This document shows, one piece after another, positions 59,201 through 63,474 of a stretch of DNA of 64,000 nucleotides (position 1 is its first letter; the number at the start of each line of letters is the position of its first letter). The DNA comes from Culex pipiens pallens. Lineage: Eukaryota; Arthropoda; Insecta; Diptera; Culicidae. The translations under genes and the position numbers were made by a program. The stretch spans positions 30,696,129 through 30,760,128 of the forward strand of contig NC_068938.1 of assembly GCF_016801865.2 (NCBI RefSeq), read 5' to 3'. The notes under the pieces are model-generated. The model worked only from the letters and a program-made list of their open reading frames with translations. It made no database searches and was not told the DNA's origin.

Positions 59201-61106
59201 CATAGCATTACGCTGGCCATAATTGTTTAAATTAGACTCTACTTTTGTATTAGTTTTTTAACTTTCTTGTCGTTTTATGTTAAATGTTACCTCTTATTTG
59301 ATAAACTAAAATTTAAAAAAATCTTTTGATTCATAAACAATTTTTATGACAATTTTTGTAAAATGCATCCAATATTTATTAGGATTTTTAATGTCTTTAA
59401 TAACCTTTTCATTCTCAAATAGATTGACATAGCGAAAGTAACCTTAAATTTTAGGTTAGTTACTAAAGACGAATAAAATTAATTATTAAGTGAATTTAAT
59501 TTGAAAAATTGTACAAAATATTACAAAAGTTTTCGAGAGTTTGAAAATAAGTAAGTATGCTTGGGATTCCCGACTTTTCCCGACTTCTTGGCAAATAATC
59601 TCAAATTTCCGACTTTTTACCGATTTTGGTGGATTTTGGCGAATTCCTGACTTTTTCCCGACATTCCCGATTTCCCGACTTGGGTGGCCACCCAATCTTT
59701 TATTTTTTATTTTTGATTTAATGCAGTTATTAAAAATTATCATATAAAAATAAATAAAAGAAATATATAAATGAGAATGTTCCTTAATTTGCATCACATT
59801 GGAAACATTAAAATTAAAACAACAAACAAAAAATTTTAATGTATTTTATAGGCTTTTTAAAAACTCCTGTCTTTGTTTAGATTGAAGTGTAGATTATCAC
59901 CGATTAACAGTATAAATAACATAACATAATAACATAATAAATATAATGAAAACATAGATTTTACGATCGTTAAAAAAATTTCCGAGATTTAAAAAATATG
60001 TTTCCCGTTTCCCGGGAAATTCAGAACCCGGAAAAATTGATCACCCTAAGTGAAACCAATCGAGGATGTTTTTCAAAATAAGTTTGAAATGCAACAAAAT
60101 AGGATGTCATCAAGTTTTAGAAAAAAGGGACAATTTAATATGTTTTTCAGAACCATTAATTTTAGTGCCTTTTTCACCCCATTTCTCCTCTATGAGTTTG
60201 GCGTGAGTTAATCTCATGGATAAACAAACAAACGCTAAGTTTCAACCAATGAACCACGTATGAAAATCATTGAACATTGTTTCACAAAATTATGATTCAG
60301 ATTTCGTGAGTCACTTCTACACACATCCACAAACTTAAGTTAGGTCTCCTGCCATCAATTAGAGTTTAAAATTCTTTTCCTATTAGAAATCATTCATCGA
60401 TCGCCACATTATGCTAAATCGCCCCATCAAGCCAGTTCTAGCTGAATCATTCCCAGCTCATTGATTGATCTGCTGCTGCTGCTGCCTGCCCAGCAGCCAC
60501 AACCAAGCATTGTTCAATTAAACAAATTTCTCAAAGCACACAAAACAAAACAAAACTTTTCTGGCTGACTCTTTGCGCGTGTCACCAGTGCACCGTGCCA
60601 TTTCGTGAATCACAAATGCTTCCAACGAAATCTCGTTCGAAATTGTTGTTGTTGATTTGCATGGGTTTCGCTTTCCGATAAGCTCCCCGTCACGGTACGC
60701 GGCTGCGACCGGCAGCGTATAAATCTATCAACCTAGATTTCCCATGAAACTCTGCCTATCTCTGGCTGGCCGCGGCCAAAACCGCTGCTAAGCGCTCATC
60801 CGCGTTACTGATGCTGCATCTTTTGCCCATAAATCAAATACACTTTTGTTGGTTGTTGCTTCTAGAACAACCAAAACCCCAAATCAATTTCGAAAACAAC
60901 GGCAAAAAAAAACGAGCAGCGGTCCTTCCTTCGCGGAATTCCTACATATCCGTCCCGTGACCTTGTCCCTTCTCACCGTATTCATCCTGCTCGGCGTACT
61001 GCTCCTTGGCGAAGCCGCTGCTGCTGGTCGTGTACTCGGAGTTTTTCGTCGACAACGCCGACTCCACGTCAATCGTGTCGATCGCGGCCGTATCCCCGGA
61101 GGCCAT
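1936..61106 (-). CDS. PIP5K: Phosphatidylinositol 4-phosphate 5-kinase (type I PIP kinase), 3'-incomplete, six exons
   Basis: This enzyme phosphorylates PI4P at the 5-OH to make PI(4,5)P2 at the plasma membrane. Join, minus strand: 61106-60977, 49258-49212, 3146-2787, 2726-2584, 2530-2356, 2270-1936. That is 1190 nt, or 396 codons plus two bases, with every junction in phase. Visible in the protein: an acidic, Ser/Thr-rich N-terminus (1-59); the type I lead-in GHRRVGEGGEITYKK; the glycine loop GASGS (194-198) with the presumed ATP-binding Lys211 in FIIK; DLKGS (276-280); and MDYSLLVG (338-345, Asp339). The C-terminal part, with the activation loop and the second catalytic Asp, is not in the window; I found no matching exon in 1-1935. 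Introns of 46 kb and 11.7 kb hold nearly all the repeats described here. The family call is secure. Orthology to Drosophila PIP5K59B rather than skittles is not settled. Confidence 0.9.
2356..2530 (-). CDS. PIP5K: PIP5K coding exon 5
   Basis: 175 nt between the acceptor tttgcag and the donor GTGAGA. It encodes YYMNLNQNPRTLLPKFFGLY through DLKGSTYKRK. It carries the conserved NNLLPS and DLKGS motifs of PIP kinases. Confidence 0.95.
2584..2726 (-). CDS. PIP5K: PIP5K coding exon 4 (nucleotide-binding loop)
   Basis: 143 nt between the acceptor ttttccgcag and the donor GTAAGC. It encodes MSMCSAPLRELSNPGASGS, the glycine-rich loop, and then the FIIKTV lysine strand and the EFLQKLLP helix. It ends two bases into a Gly codon completed by exon 5. 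Confidence 0.95.
2787..3146 (-). CDS. PIP5K: PIP5K coding exon 3 (start of kinase domain)
   Basis: 120 codons from MSADQPLASR to PDDFM, between the acceptor ttaattttcag and the donor GTGAGG. It contains the GHRRVGEGGEITYKK and IQLGIQHTVGSLASKPRRDL segments of type I PIP kinases and FRDLFGIQPDDF at the end. The first codon is an ATG directly after the acceptor AG, so it could look like a start. The acceptor and the upstream exons argue that it is internal in at least one isoform. Confidence 0.95.
3147..4562. other. Intron, mostly single-copy; (CA)n and a partial interspersed repeat
   Basis: A (CA) tract lies at about 3531-3546. A degraded copy of the approximately 280-bp interspersed family (tttggttcaaactttttgag) begins near 4005 and resembles 43680-43830. 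The rest is featureless. Confidence 0.45.
4563..5686. mobile_element. TIR element with iterated TCCCGGGAA termini
   Basis: The left end GGGCGTCCAATTTTCCCGGG and the right end CCCGGGATGGACGC are inverted. Both termini are packed with repeats of the palindrome TTCCCGGGAA. The core is non-coding and AT-rich. A related terminus occurs in reverse at about 59865-60050, with shared inner text (aatctacacttcaat). No target duplication was clear. Confidence 0.6.
5687..8065. other. Intron, AT-rich then moderately GC-rich; no gene seen
   Basis: It contains poly-T/A runs, a partial copy of the approximately 280-bp repeat family near 6450-6660 (ctttgccgaagacac) and a single-copy part at 7200-8030. No conserved coding signal was seen. 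Confidence 0.4.
8066..8489. repeat. Satellite array (GAATTTAAA)n, 9-bp unit, about 47 copies
   Basis: There is an almost perfect 9-bp periodicity over about 420 bases with isolated substitutions (for example at 8224 and 8399). The unit contains the palindrome TTTAAA. Coding is excluded by its uniform simple repeat and lack of context. Confidence 0.95.
8490..10002. other. Intron, no gene recognised
   Basis: It has a GC-richer stretch at 8580-8770 and another at 9240-9640 with short open frames on both strands. None shows a recognisable domain or good paired splice sites. Confidence 0.4.
10003..11535. mobile_element. MITE with TACACGGAAAAA termini, expanded by an 8-bp satellite
   Basis: TACACGGAAAAAAAAGTG at 10003 and TTTTTCCGTGTA ending at 11535 form inverted ends of the CACGGAAAAA type also seen at 36982-37203. 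Nearly all the interior is (GTATTTTT)n. Confidence 0.55.
10126..11395. repeat. Satellite array (GTATTTTT)n, about 158 copies
   Basis: 8-bp units with occasional 1-bp slippages (about 10517, 10825, 10895, 10912, 11048, 11371). Because neither the unit nor its phases contains stops on the plus strand, three plus frames stay open for over 1.1 kb, reading CIFVFLYF repeatedly. This is an artefact, not a gene. Confidence 0.97.
11536..14535. other. Intron, mixed composition; possible tRNA-like fragment
   Basis: GC-rich blocks lie at 11540-12340, 12540-12960 and 13240-13900. At 12431-12450 there is a T-arm-like stem (CACGG / CCGTG around TTCAAATC, a B-box), possibly a decayed SINE or tRNA relic. A (GAC)n run lies at about 13866. 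No gene was recognised. Confidence 0.4.
14551..14990 (+). repeat. Possible tRNA-derived SINE
   Basis: The start reads TGTGGCCGAATGGTTACGGG, an A-box-like D-arm. It is followed by an anticodon-like loop CCTCATAAG and a degraded B-box (GGGTTCTTCTC) at the spacing of a tRNA head. The 3' boundary and the target duplication were not identified, so the end is approximate. Confidence 0.4.
15451..15511. repeat. Two adjacent palindromes built on GCTGAAAAGT
   Basis: The first (15451-15477) has GTGCTGAAAAGTT pairing with AACTTTTCAGCAC around one base. The second (15487-15511) has TGCTGAAAAGT pairing with ACTTTTCAGCA around AGA. A degenerate third half lies at 15421-15445. Confidence 0.7.
16030..16178. 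repeat. Imperfect inverted-repeat MITE-like element
   Basis: AAACCAAATTTTCAGTTTTT on the left is mirrored by aaaaactgaaaatttggttt on the right. Flanking ctgaagttttt / aaaaactccag extends the stem. The spacer is about 35 bases. Confidence 0.55.
16741..16992 (+). repeat. Copy of the approximately 280-bp interspersed family
   Basis: It carries the landmarks tgccgaagataccgaatcgatc, the gtagctgccaaaattgtatgg middle and the ggagaattgctc end. It matches 22106-22374 and 32690-33880. It is non-coding. Confidence 0.6.
17012..18666. other. Intron, GC-rich single-copy stretch, no gene recognised
   Basis: The GC-rich part (17560-18370) has short frames on both strands without domain signatures. It could hold regulatory DNA, but nothing specific was seen. 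Confidence 0.35.
18691..19141 (+). mobile_element. SINE-like retroposon with (GATTA)n tail and 24-bp target duplication
   Basis: A 24-bp direct repeat flanks it (18667-18690 and 19142-19165). The 3' end is gataagattagattagatta, a simple-sequence tail. The body is GC-rich and non-coding, with a gtggcgctataaccacgg segment near the 5' end that could be an A-box. The flanks make retroposition clear; the family name is unknown to me. Confidence 0.8.
19322..19580 (-). repeat. Copy of the approximately 280-bp interspersed family, minus orientation
   Basis: It begins gagcaattctctacgaaatcgg and contains gcatcattagtgtccat, caaatttggcagctggcc and gtcttcggcaaagttgtag. It is the reverse complement of the copy at 22106-22374. 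Confidence 0.65.
20390..21131 (+). ncRNA. Array of six covarying hairpin units (GTCC-GTAG-stem-GAGCCA-GGAC)
   Basis: Units lie at 20390-20429, 20494-20533, 20615-20653, 20713-20750, 20995-21033 and 21094-21131. Each has an outer stem GTCC:GGAC. Each has a 4/9 internal loop, with GTAG on the 5' side and (T/C)GAGC(C/G)A plus two bases on the 3' side. An inner stem differs in sequence but always pairs: GAGG:CCTC, AGGTTG:CAACCT, CGTGC:GCACG, GAGA:TCTC, CGTGC:GCACG, AGGA:TCCT. Paired change with a constant loop indicates selection on, or inheritance of, RNA structure. The function is unknown. Transcription is inferred only. Confidence 0.6.
20448..21081 (+). repeat. Companion hairpins between the units
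   Basis: CCAGC..GCTGG hairpins sit 51-58 bases after the start of units 1, 3 and 5 (20448-20460, 20668-20680, 21046-21060). CCGA..TCGG hairpins follow units 3 and 5 (20689-20702, 21067-21081). Units 3+4 and 5+6 are copies at a 380-bp offset. Confidence 0.6.
21271..21870. other. Intron, no gene recognised
   Basis: A minus-strand frame of about 140 codons (21257-21682) has no recognisable domain and AT-rich codon use. GC-richer text lies at 21640-21780. Confidence 0.35.
21871..22114. mobile_element. MITE with about 45-bp terminal inverted repeats
   Basis: The left end GGACTACACTGAAAAAAAAT, then gatacacggt and ttggtgattttt, is mirrored on the right by aatcacca, atcgtgtatc and TTTTTTCACTGTAGTCC. 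The 244-bp element has a non-coding core. It abuts the repeat copy at 22106. Confidence 0.7.
22106..22374 (+). repeat. Copy of the approximately 280-bp interspersed family, plus orientation
   Basis: It runs from agtccttatccacacctataac through tttgccgaagacaccaaatcg and gccagctgccaaatttgtatgg to ccgatttcgtagagaactgctct. This is the best-preserved copy in the window, with both ends recognisable. Confidence 0.7.
22375..24524. other. Intron, GC-rich from about 23090, no gene recognised
   Basis: Two text blocks at 22540 and 22840 (ggtgccacgatatctc, opposite orientation) form a loose inverted repeat. The GC-rich part 23090-24010 has (GTC)n at about 23950. A plus-strand ATG-CCA-AG/gtaggt at 24004 is too short to support. 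Confidence 0.35.
24525..24569 (-). CDS. Candidate alternative first coding exon of PIP5K
   Basis: The ATG at 24569 opens 15 codons (MLKDVLPDLVMELFE) ending exactly at the donor GTAAGC in phase 0. An in-frame TGA lies four codons upstream, so this would be a true start. Codons are strongly G/C-ending (CTG, GTG, GAC, CCG, TTC), unlike the AT-rich repeats around it. Phase 0 is the phase required to join the PIP5K exon at 3146. Two CRE-like sites lie just upstream. The next exon is not proven, and it could belong to another minus-strand transcript. Confidence 0.4.
24585..24603 (-). promoter_or_regulatory. Paired CRE-like sites upstream of the 24569 exon
   Basis: TGACGTGA at 24585-24592 and the perfect palindrome TGACGTCA at 24596-24603 lie 16-34 bases upstream of the candidate ATG. 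TGACGTCA is the known CREB/ATF site. A promoter role is inference; no convincing TATA or initiator was seen. Confidence 0.35.
25111..25350. mobile_element. Pogo/Tc1-type MITE, copy 1
   Basis: The left end CAGTATACACGCGATTGTCC with ttattcgaag faces the right end gaggacttcggacaatcgag. The interior shares ggaactctgcgaccccattttag with 26500. Assignment to a TA-target family is inferred from the CAGT and cgattatccga ends. Confidence 0.5.
25351..26399. other. Very AT-rich intron, no gene seen
   Basis: It contains repeated aaaataccg and ttttgtgaaaatttt phrases on both strands (25960-26360), suggesting a decayed palindromic repeat. No coding signal was seen. Confidence 0.35.
26400..26750. mobile_element. 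Pogo/Tc1-type MITE, copy 2
   Basis: The left end gactcgattatccgatg and the right end cgataatcgagtctggac are inverted. The inner phrases gagttctgcgaccccaattt and gccgccatcttggat are shared with 25250 and with bases 1-60. Confidence 0.6.
26751..30841. other. Intron, partly GC-rich single-copy (27490-29640), no gene recognised
   Basis: A partial copy of the approximately 280-bp repeat lies near 26850-26930. The GC-rich middle has many short frames without domains or matched splice sites. The right part (29900-30500) is a diverged relative of 37400-37760. Confidence 0.35.
30842..31945. mobile_element. hAT-like non-autonomous element
   Basis: The left end taGAGGTGGGCAAAACCGCTC, then gagccgctca, resembles the GGTGGGCAAA ends of many hAT elements. 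The right end carries gaaccggctctttgagcgga in reverse. The interior is AT-rich without a transposase. Boundaries are approximate and no 8-bp target duplication was confirmed. Confidence 0.5.
31946..32689. other. AT-rich intron, nothing recognised
   Basis: Poly-A/T runs and short AT-biased frames only. Confidence 0.35.
32690..33885 (+). repeat. Copy of the approximately 280-bp family, split by a nested element
   Basis: The left part (cagtctttatcaattatctataactttgccc) and the right part (gtatgaacagctgccta to ggggagaattgctc) are halves of one copy. They are interrupted at 32800-33722. Confidence 0.65.
32800..33722. mobile_element. Hairpin-ended repeat element with three 164-bp tandem units
   Basis: One end is tttttgCCTTCCTCACTGAGG then TAAGG, a short hairpin. 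The other is gtgaggaaggcatcaacc, then cacataggtggattaagtta. A (GT)n/ATGT tract lies at 32926-32970. Inside, three tandem units start at about 33162, 33326 and 33490 (gtccggatccatcatccgac). The same two end types bound the larger insertion at 52062-58338. Confidence 0.6.
33886..36981. other. Intron; single-copy GC-rich part at 34000-35720, repeats after
   Basis: Short frames at 34046-34246 and 35281-35656 lack domains. 35713-35935 is a MITE-like stretch (cacagtaaaaaattgtgtaaa, tattaccacttttatgg). 36424-36460 holds two copies of ccggggtga.attgata.. No gene was recognised. Confidence 0.35.
36982..37203. mobile_element. Small MITE with TACACAGAAAAAAAGTTG ends
   Basis: The left TACACAGAAAAAAAGTTG is mirrored by the right CAACTTTTTTCTCCGTGTA. 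The element is 222 bp with an AT-rich core. TA may be the target duplication. Confidence 0.6.
37204..38149. other. AT-rich intron, diverged repeat, no gene
   Basis: 37400-37760 resembles 29930-30500 (gcatacttattttta..., cccagaaaaa...). A G-run lies at 37299. Confidence 0.35.
38150..41250. mobile_element. Foldback-type element: 463-bp inverted arms enclosing mirrored 153-bp tandem arrays
   Basis: The outer arms 38150-38612 and 40788-41250 are almost perfect inverted copies, starting ACAAGCTAAACGTCTGAATG; the only difference I noticed is ggtttcgg versus ggttccgg. Inside, ten direct 153-bp units (starts 38613, 38766, 38919, 39072, 39216, 39369, 39522, 39675, 39828, 39981) meet five inverted units (40070-40787) at about 40075. 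Each unit carries cactatggcttgacccccgg and caaaaatcatggtttt. This resembles Drosophila FB/TU elements. No transposase and no target duplication were seen. Confidence 0.8.
38613..40787. repeat. 153-bp tandem repeats, 10 plus 5 in opposite orientation
   Basis: The period is exactly 153, except one 144-bp unit at 39072 that lost nine bases (acatccgga region). There are two subtypes. Near both arms the unit has tatacgaaacttgcacata with gtatcgtaaaagtcaac. Near the centre it has ttttgtaaactggcacata with gcatcgccaaattcaac. Confidence 0.93.
41251..44458. other. Intron; single-copy GC-richer part at 41900-43640, partial repeats
   Basis: Partial copies of the approximately 280-bp family lie near 41530-41710 and 43680-43850. 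A G10 run lies at about 42042. Short frames at 42877-43281 lack domains. No gene was recognised. Confidence 0.35.
46076..46351 (-). other. Three covarying 28-nt hairpins in the retroposon body
   Basis: 46076-46103 pairs CCTCCC with GGGAGG. 46130-46157 pairs CCTTCC with GGAAGG. 46324-46351 pairs CCTTCC with GGAAGG. All share the loop pattern GA.C.ACGATG.TAT. The C/T and G/A changes compensate. Confidence 0.6.
46457..47551 (-). repeat. 116-bp tandem monomers, about 9.5 copies
   Basis: Units start at 46457, 46573, 46689, 46806, 46922, 47038, 47154, 47271, 47387 and 47503. They are nearly identical; two have one extra A in the A-run. Each contains atgctattattcgattacc, ccacacgaatagcgac and cacgacttcgcgtcccca. 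The apparent minus-strand frames over these units are repeat artefacts. Confidence 0.95.
47576..49211. other. Intron left of PIP5K exon 2, no further gene seen
   Basis: The AT-rich repeat end (to about 48553) is followed by a GC-rich single-copy stretch (48554-49200). A degraded copy of the approximately 280-bp repeat lies near 47990-48040. The frames at 48542-48892 show no domain. Confidence 0.4.
49212..49258 (-). CDS. PIP5K: PIP5K coding exon 2 (47-bp micro-exon)
   Basis: A pyrimidine-rich acceptor (ctgtttttccag) is followed by 47 bases that end in the consensus donor GTAAGT. Read in the phase left by exon 1, it encodes two bases of Gly and then KFIKDTPGKQILADG. It ends in phase 0, which is what the exon at 3146 needs. 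The exon is too short for ORF-length gene finding and lies in an otherwise non-coding GC-rich patch. Alternative: a chance exon-like string. The perfect splice borders and the double phase match make that unlikely. Confidence 0.72.
49688..50610. mobile_element. 8-bp-TSD element with iterated CATTCCCCAGAAT termini
   Basis: ATTTTCTC flanks both ends (49680-49687, 50611-50618), an 8-bp target duplication typical of hAT or P-type transposition. The TIR starts GGTTCTATCCCATTCCCCAG. Each end repeats cattccccagaat several times. The left side adds a second iterated motif (ggcataatgcc). The core (about 49960-50420) is about five tandem units of roughly 80 bp (cttctttaaagaagg ... agtcaagagagttttccc). 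There is no transposase. Confidence 0.8.
50619..51571. other. AT-rich intron, no gene seen
   Basis: Only AT-biased text. The phrase ttttcactaatatttcctctat and nearby resembles 30290 and 37590 (shared old repeat). Confidence 0.35.
51572..51717. mobile_element. Palindromic MITE
   Basis: Arms of about 60 bp: tcattttgtcttaatttgctccag on the left against ctggagcaaatcaggacaaaatga on the right, continuing through gtgtttgatgaaaaataatc and its complement. The loop is about 23 bases. The arms carry a few mismatches. Confidence 0.75.
52764..55424 (-). CDS. Juan-like ORF2: endonuclease and reverse transcriptase
   Basis: 886 residues, uninterrupted. The N-terminal APE-type endonuclease shows NFNARSL (11-17), the catalytic glutamate in ITETFL (Glu40), GDFN (142-145) and SDHLPV (214-219). 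The reverse transcriptase spans roughly 450-760, with APGEDGI, YRPISLLSSISKLFE, LLDIEKAFDSVWH (Asp584), RAGVPQGSILGP and FADD (671-674). The catalytic aspartates are present, so it looks coding-competent. The C-terminus has a short Cys/Leu-rich tail and no RNase H domain, as in Jockey elements. It starts 14 bases before the ORF1 stop. Its role is target-primed reverse transcription of the element RNA. Confidence 0.93.
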   Translation of the reverse strand: MDLSNSINIMNFNARSLKAKENEFFNFLRVHNVHVAVITETFLKTGTYLKSDPDYKVITNNRMNRNGGGVAIVIHRSMTYSSLRDFKLKVIESLGIELETSFGKIMIAAAYLPFQCTGENKNYFKGDLNKLTRHRSRFLIIGDFNAKHQSWNNSKVNSNGKILFSDCTSGLYSVLYPNGPTCFSSVRNPSTIDLVLTNQSQYCGPLVTHADFDSDHLPVTFPLSHEAVTRPNSSVFNYHKANWDRYQHHIENNLNHDFVLETKADIDSALESLTNAILDARNIAIPKVQVKFDSPIIDDDLQLLIRLKNVRRRQYQRSRDPALKRIQKDLQKVIDHRFTLLRNEKFARDVEQIKPYSKPFWKLSKVLKKPQKPIPSLKDGDNILLTNGEKAQKLAQQFESAHNFNLNVLSPIEDQISIEFQNIVDQEFSSDEVFNTDLNEIKSIIKKFKNMKAPGEDGIFYILIKKLPEATLSSLVKICNKCFDLAYFPSSWKNAKVVPILKPDKNPAEASSYRPISLLSSISKLFERIILNRMMTHINENSIFADEQFGFRLGHSTTHQLLRVSNLIRSNKSEGYSTGAALLDIEKAFDSVWHKGLIAKLKRFNFPIYIVKIIQNYLTDRTLQVCYQNSKSDQLPVRAGVPQGSILGPILYNIFTSDLPDLPPGCQKSLFADDTSISAKGRSLRVITRRLQKSLDIFNSYLKEWKITPNAAKTQLIIFPHKPRADFLKPKSHHIIKMNEVNLKWEDKVKYLGLAFDKNLTYKDHIESIQVKCNKYIKCLYPLINRNSRLCLKNKLLIYKQIFRPAMLYAVPIWTSCCLTRKKKLQRIQNKILKMILKLPPWFSTSELHQLAEVDTLDVMSNKIIDAFRQKSLQSSAALIRSLYSL
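55411..56794 (-). pseudogene. Juan-like ORF1 (gag-like, zinc knuckles), frameshifted
   Basis: The first segment, 56794-56081 (237 codons), has a basic head (KGKRKSSEDL, NRKRKQPLLRSDSDSESE) and then an RNA-binding-type region. It runs out of frame near 56095-56115. The second segment, to 55411, continues one base over. It carries three zinc knuckles: CRRC..H....C just after the shift, CMVC....H....C, and CANC...H......C, followed by a Ser/Asn-rich tail. The protein would bind element RNA in a ribonucleoprotein. A 1-base gain or 2-base loss explains the break. A programmed shift or a sequencing error cannot be excluded. Confidence 0.85.
58930..59076. mobile_element. Hairpin MITE, copy 1 (147 bp)
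   Basis: Perfect terminal inverted repeats of about 56 bp begin TCTTGACTTTTTTTTGATAA and run to gagtgtatccc. The unique centre is gcttactccgatggactttg and the following 15 bases. TA flanks both sides. A near-identical copy is at 63475. Confidence 0.9.
59694..60976. other. Intron 1 of PIP5K, partial CCCGGG-family end, then single-copy
   Basis: 59865-60052 is a reverse-oriented terminus of the 4563-5686 family (cccgtttcccgggaaattc). 60380-60900 is single-copy and moderately GC-rich with (CTG)n at 60471. No further exon was identified. Confidence 0.4.
60977..61106 (-). CDS. PIP5K: PIP5K coding exon 1 (start codon exon)
   Basis: The ATG at 61106 opens a 43-codon stretch beginning MASGDTAAIDTIDVES. 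It ends TAC G with the donor GTGAGA at 60976, leaving phase 1. Downstream in-frame reading runs into a stop after about 18 codons, as expected for intron. The phase and the donor fit the 47-bp exon at 49258, and the joined reading gives Y-G-K across the junction. The N-terminus is low complexity (Ser/Thr/acidic), typical of the poorly conserved head of type I PIP kinases. The link to the distant kinase exons rests on phase, strand, splice sites and residue character, not on a transcript. Confidence 0.7.
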
Positions 61107-62340
61107 CTCGAGACCGCCGGCTCCCCTCCCCCTAGTCTCCTCTGCCCCTGTTGGCTATCCTGGTCGGAGGTGTCAGAGATCTAGAACCACACTTGAGGCC
61201 ACAACTTCTTCCAGCGGAATTATTTCGTATTTTCCTGTGGCTTGCCCCCTTCCTCCCGCTCTCCAAGGTGAGCCGAAGGGAAGTGAAACTAAACTTTTTG
61301 CTGGCCACTTCCAACTTTCTTTCACACTTTCTTCTCACCACGCAAAACTAACACAAACTCTTTTTATTTTTTCCTTGCTTTATTGGATTTTCGCTGCTCG
61401 GAACACAACCCACCGCCGAGGTCGGTGATTTGACACTTGCCACACGGAATCGATTTTCTTCCCGGAACAACACCCCGTGTGACCACACTCTCGGAGGGGG
61501 GTCACCCCGACTTGGCACCGAAAAACCTTTTTGCCTTCCTCCTCCAGCGAGAACAATTTTTGACAGCTACTTCGTTTTTCGACCCTACTCCTGGGTGCCT
61601 GCGATCGATTCTCTTCCAGCGAAACTTTCCTCCTGCGCCCCCGCTGCTGCCTCTTCCGCAGGAACGTAATCCGGGACCAGGTTCCGCGCGAAACCCCGTG
61701 TGAATCACTCGCGCGCGCCCCGACCAACTCCGCAGAAAATCTTCCAACCCGAAATTCCACGGCGCGCACACACACACACAACGCACACACTCGTCACGGC
61801 CCACGGCCTACTAATTCATTTTAGGAACCTGCTTCGCACGCAAAAAATGACTCTCGATTCCAAGCGATTTTCCCCGATGGGCGGTGTGTGGATTACTAAA
61901 CCCCGTACACCCGAGGAACCTCTGCTGCTGACAGAGAAAAACTTTGACACTTTGCGCTGTCACTGTCAGCCAGCAAAACACACGCACACTACGGGGGTTG
62001 CGCGAAATTCCTTCGGTCGGAGAGGTTTCTTTTCCGAGAGCGCGATTTAATCAATAAACGCACGACGAAGCACTGCTCTGTGGACGCGGATCCCCGCTAG
62101 TTGGAGCGACTAAGTGGAAATTTTAGACATGACTTAAGTTCGATTTCGTGTTTGTTTCGCGAAAGCGGTGGTTGTGTGGTGGAATGACAGCTGGGCACAC
62201 CAATACCATCAAACTGTACAAGATGCGTAAGGTGGCGACTGATGCAATGTTGTTAAATAAAATTTTACATAAATCGATTGAAGAATTCGACGACGTTTTT
62301 CCGCTAGGTTCGCTGTTGTTCCAGCGGTGTTCGGAATGAC
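61107..62340 (-). promoter_or_regulatory. GC-rich 5' leader and probable promoter region of PIP5K
   Basis: This stretch lies directly upstream of the exon 1 ATG. It is much richer in G/C and CpG than the introns, lacks recognisable transposon ends, and contains a (CA)n tract near 61766. No splice acceptor was needed to explain the ATG, so the 5' UTR probably lies here. The transcription start was not located. Several open frames here show no recognisable domain. Confidence 0.4.
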
Positions 62341-63474
62341 AGCTCCCATACAGTTTGAGCAGTTTTTTGGAAAAAATCGCATTTATGATGAAAAATCAAG
62401 CATTTTCAGAAAAGTGGGGTATTGCAAAGTGTGGCAATTTCGCTAACGATCATAATGCGTGGTGATTTGTAGTGATTAATTGTGACTGGTAATTTATTTA
62501 AACGATTTTTCTAAATAGATGATCGATATTTTGGATAACTTGAGTTAAATGTTGCAAAAGTTAAAAGTAATGATGAAATGTTATGTAAAAGTGTTTAAAC
62601 TTTACTTTTCTTCCCATTTGACCAAAATATTGACCTTAAAAATGCATTTTGGTGATTTTTTGGATTTTTTTGGAAAAATTCGAAGAACTGGCAATTTTTT
62701 GAGAAAATTATTGTAATTATGCTGTAATATGACTCTAATAGTTTGTTCTATCAATAATACACACATAATGAGCATTATCATTCAAATAAATCATATTTAA
62801 ATCAATTTTTCAAAAGATCTTTTTGGTAAATTTGAGGAAAAATCATGAAAAATTAACTCAGCCCCTATGATTTATACATCATTTGATTCGTTTATGCGAT
62901 TGCCACACTTTACAATAACTTTCATCGACGTTAAAAAATATTTGAAGGAAATTAAAATCAAAAACTACAAAAAAAAAATAATATTTCCAAGCACGCTGTC
63001 ATTCCGAACATCGTTGCGTAGTGCTTCTACTCGCCACCAGGATGCGTGCACGTTTCTGTCGAATCTCTCAATACAAAAACGTTGTTTATTTAAGGAAAGA
63101 AAACTGTCAAAATTATAAAATTTATTTAAGTTTTCCTCAAAAAAATTCTAATCAATTTCTGTTCAACAAAACGAATTAACGATAACAAAACCTCAAAAAG
63201 CAAAGTTTTCACCTAGGCATCTTGAACTTCAATCAACCCCTAATTTGACAGTTCTCCGACCAGCGAGAATGAGTGCGTTCAATGATGTTGACAAGCGCGA
63301 GGGGTGTTGTTTTATGCTTTTTGTTTGTGTTTTTCGGGGGTGGTTTTATGCTGCACCATAAAGGAACATGGGGGTGAAATGGCAAATGGAGAAATGTTTT
63401 GAAGGATGAGTGGAGATTTGAGTTGAAACAGGACAGGAACCAGTTTTTTTATTTATTTTTTTTAATTTATGACT
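62341..63474. other. Upstream region of PIP5K, AT-rich, no gene seen
   Basis: gtgttcggaatgacagc at 62323-62341 and gctgtcattccgaacatc at 62997 are inverted and may bound an element. No transposase and no exon-like signal were seen. Confidence 0.35.

Larger units (their letters stand above)
51939..59693. mobile_element. GGGTGaCCACtCAA-ended element, copy B, carrying nested insertions
   Basis: The left end gggtgaccactcaaatacc plus ttcccgac mirrors the right end gggaaatcggg reversed, gggtggccaccc at 59693. Bases 51939-52057 and 58340-59693 align with the two parts of copy A at 44459-44570 and onward. The middle is an insertion. Confidence 0.55.

Noticed and set aside
60846..61804. Several 80-140 codon frames on both strands around PIP5K exon 1
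   Set aside because: They arise from GC-rich 5' leader sequence; none has a recognisable domain, and only the ATG exon 61106-60977 has a fitting donor and phase.
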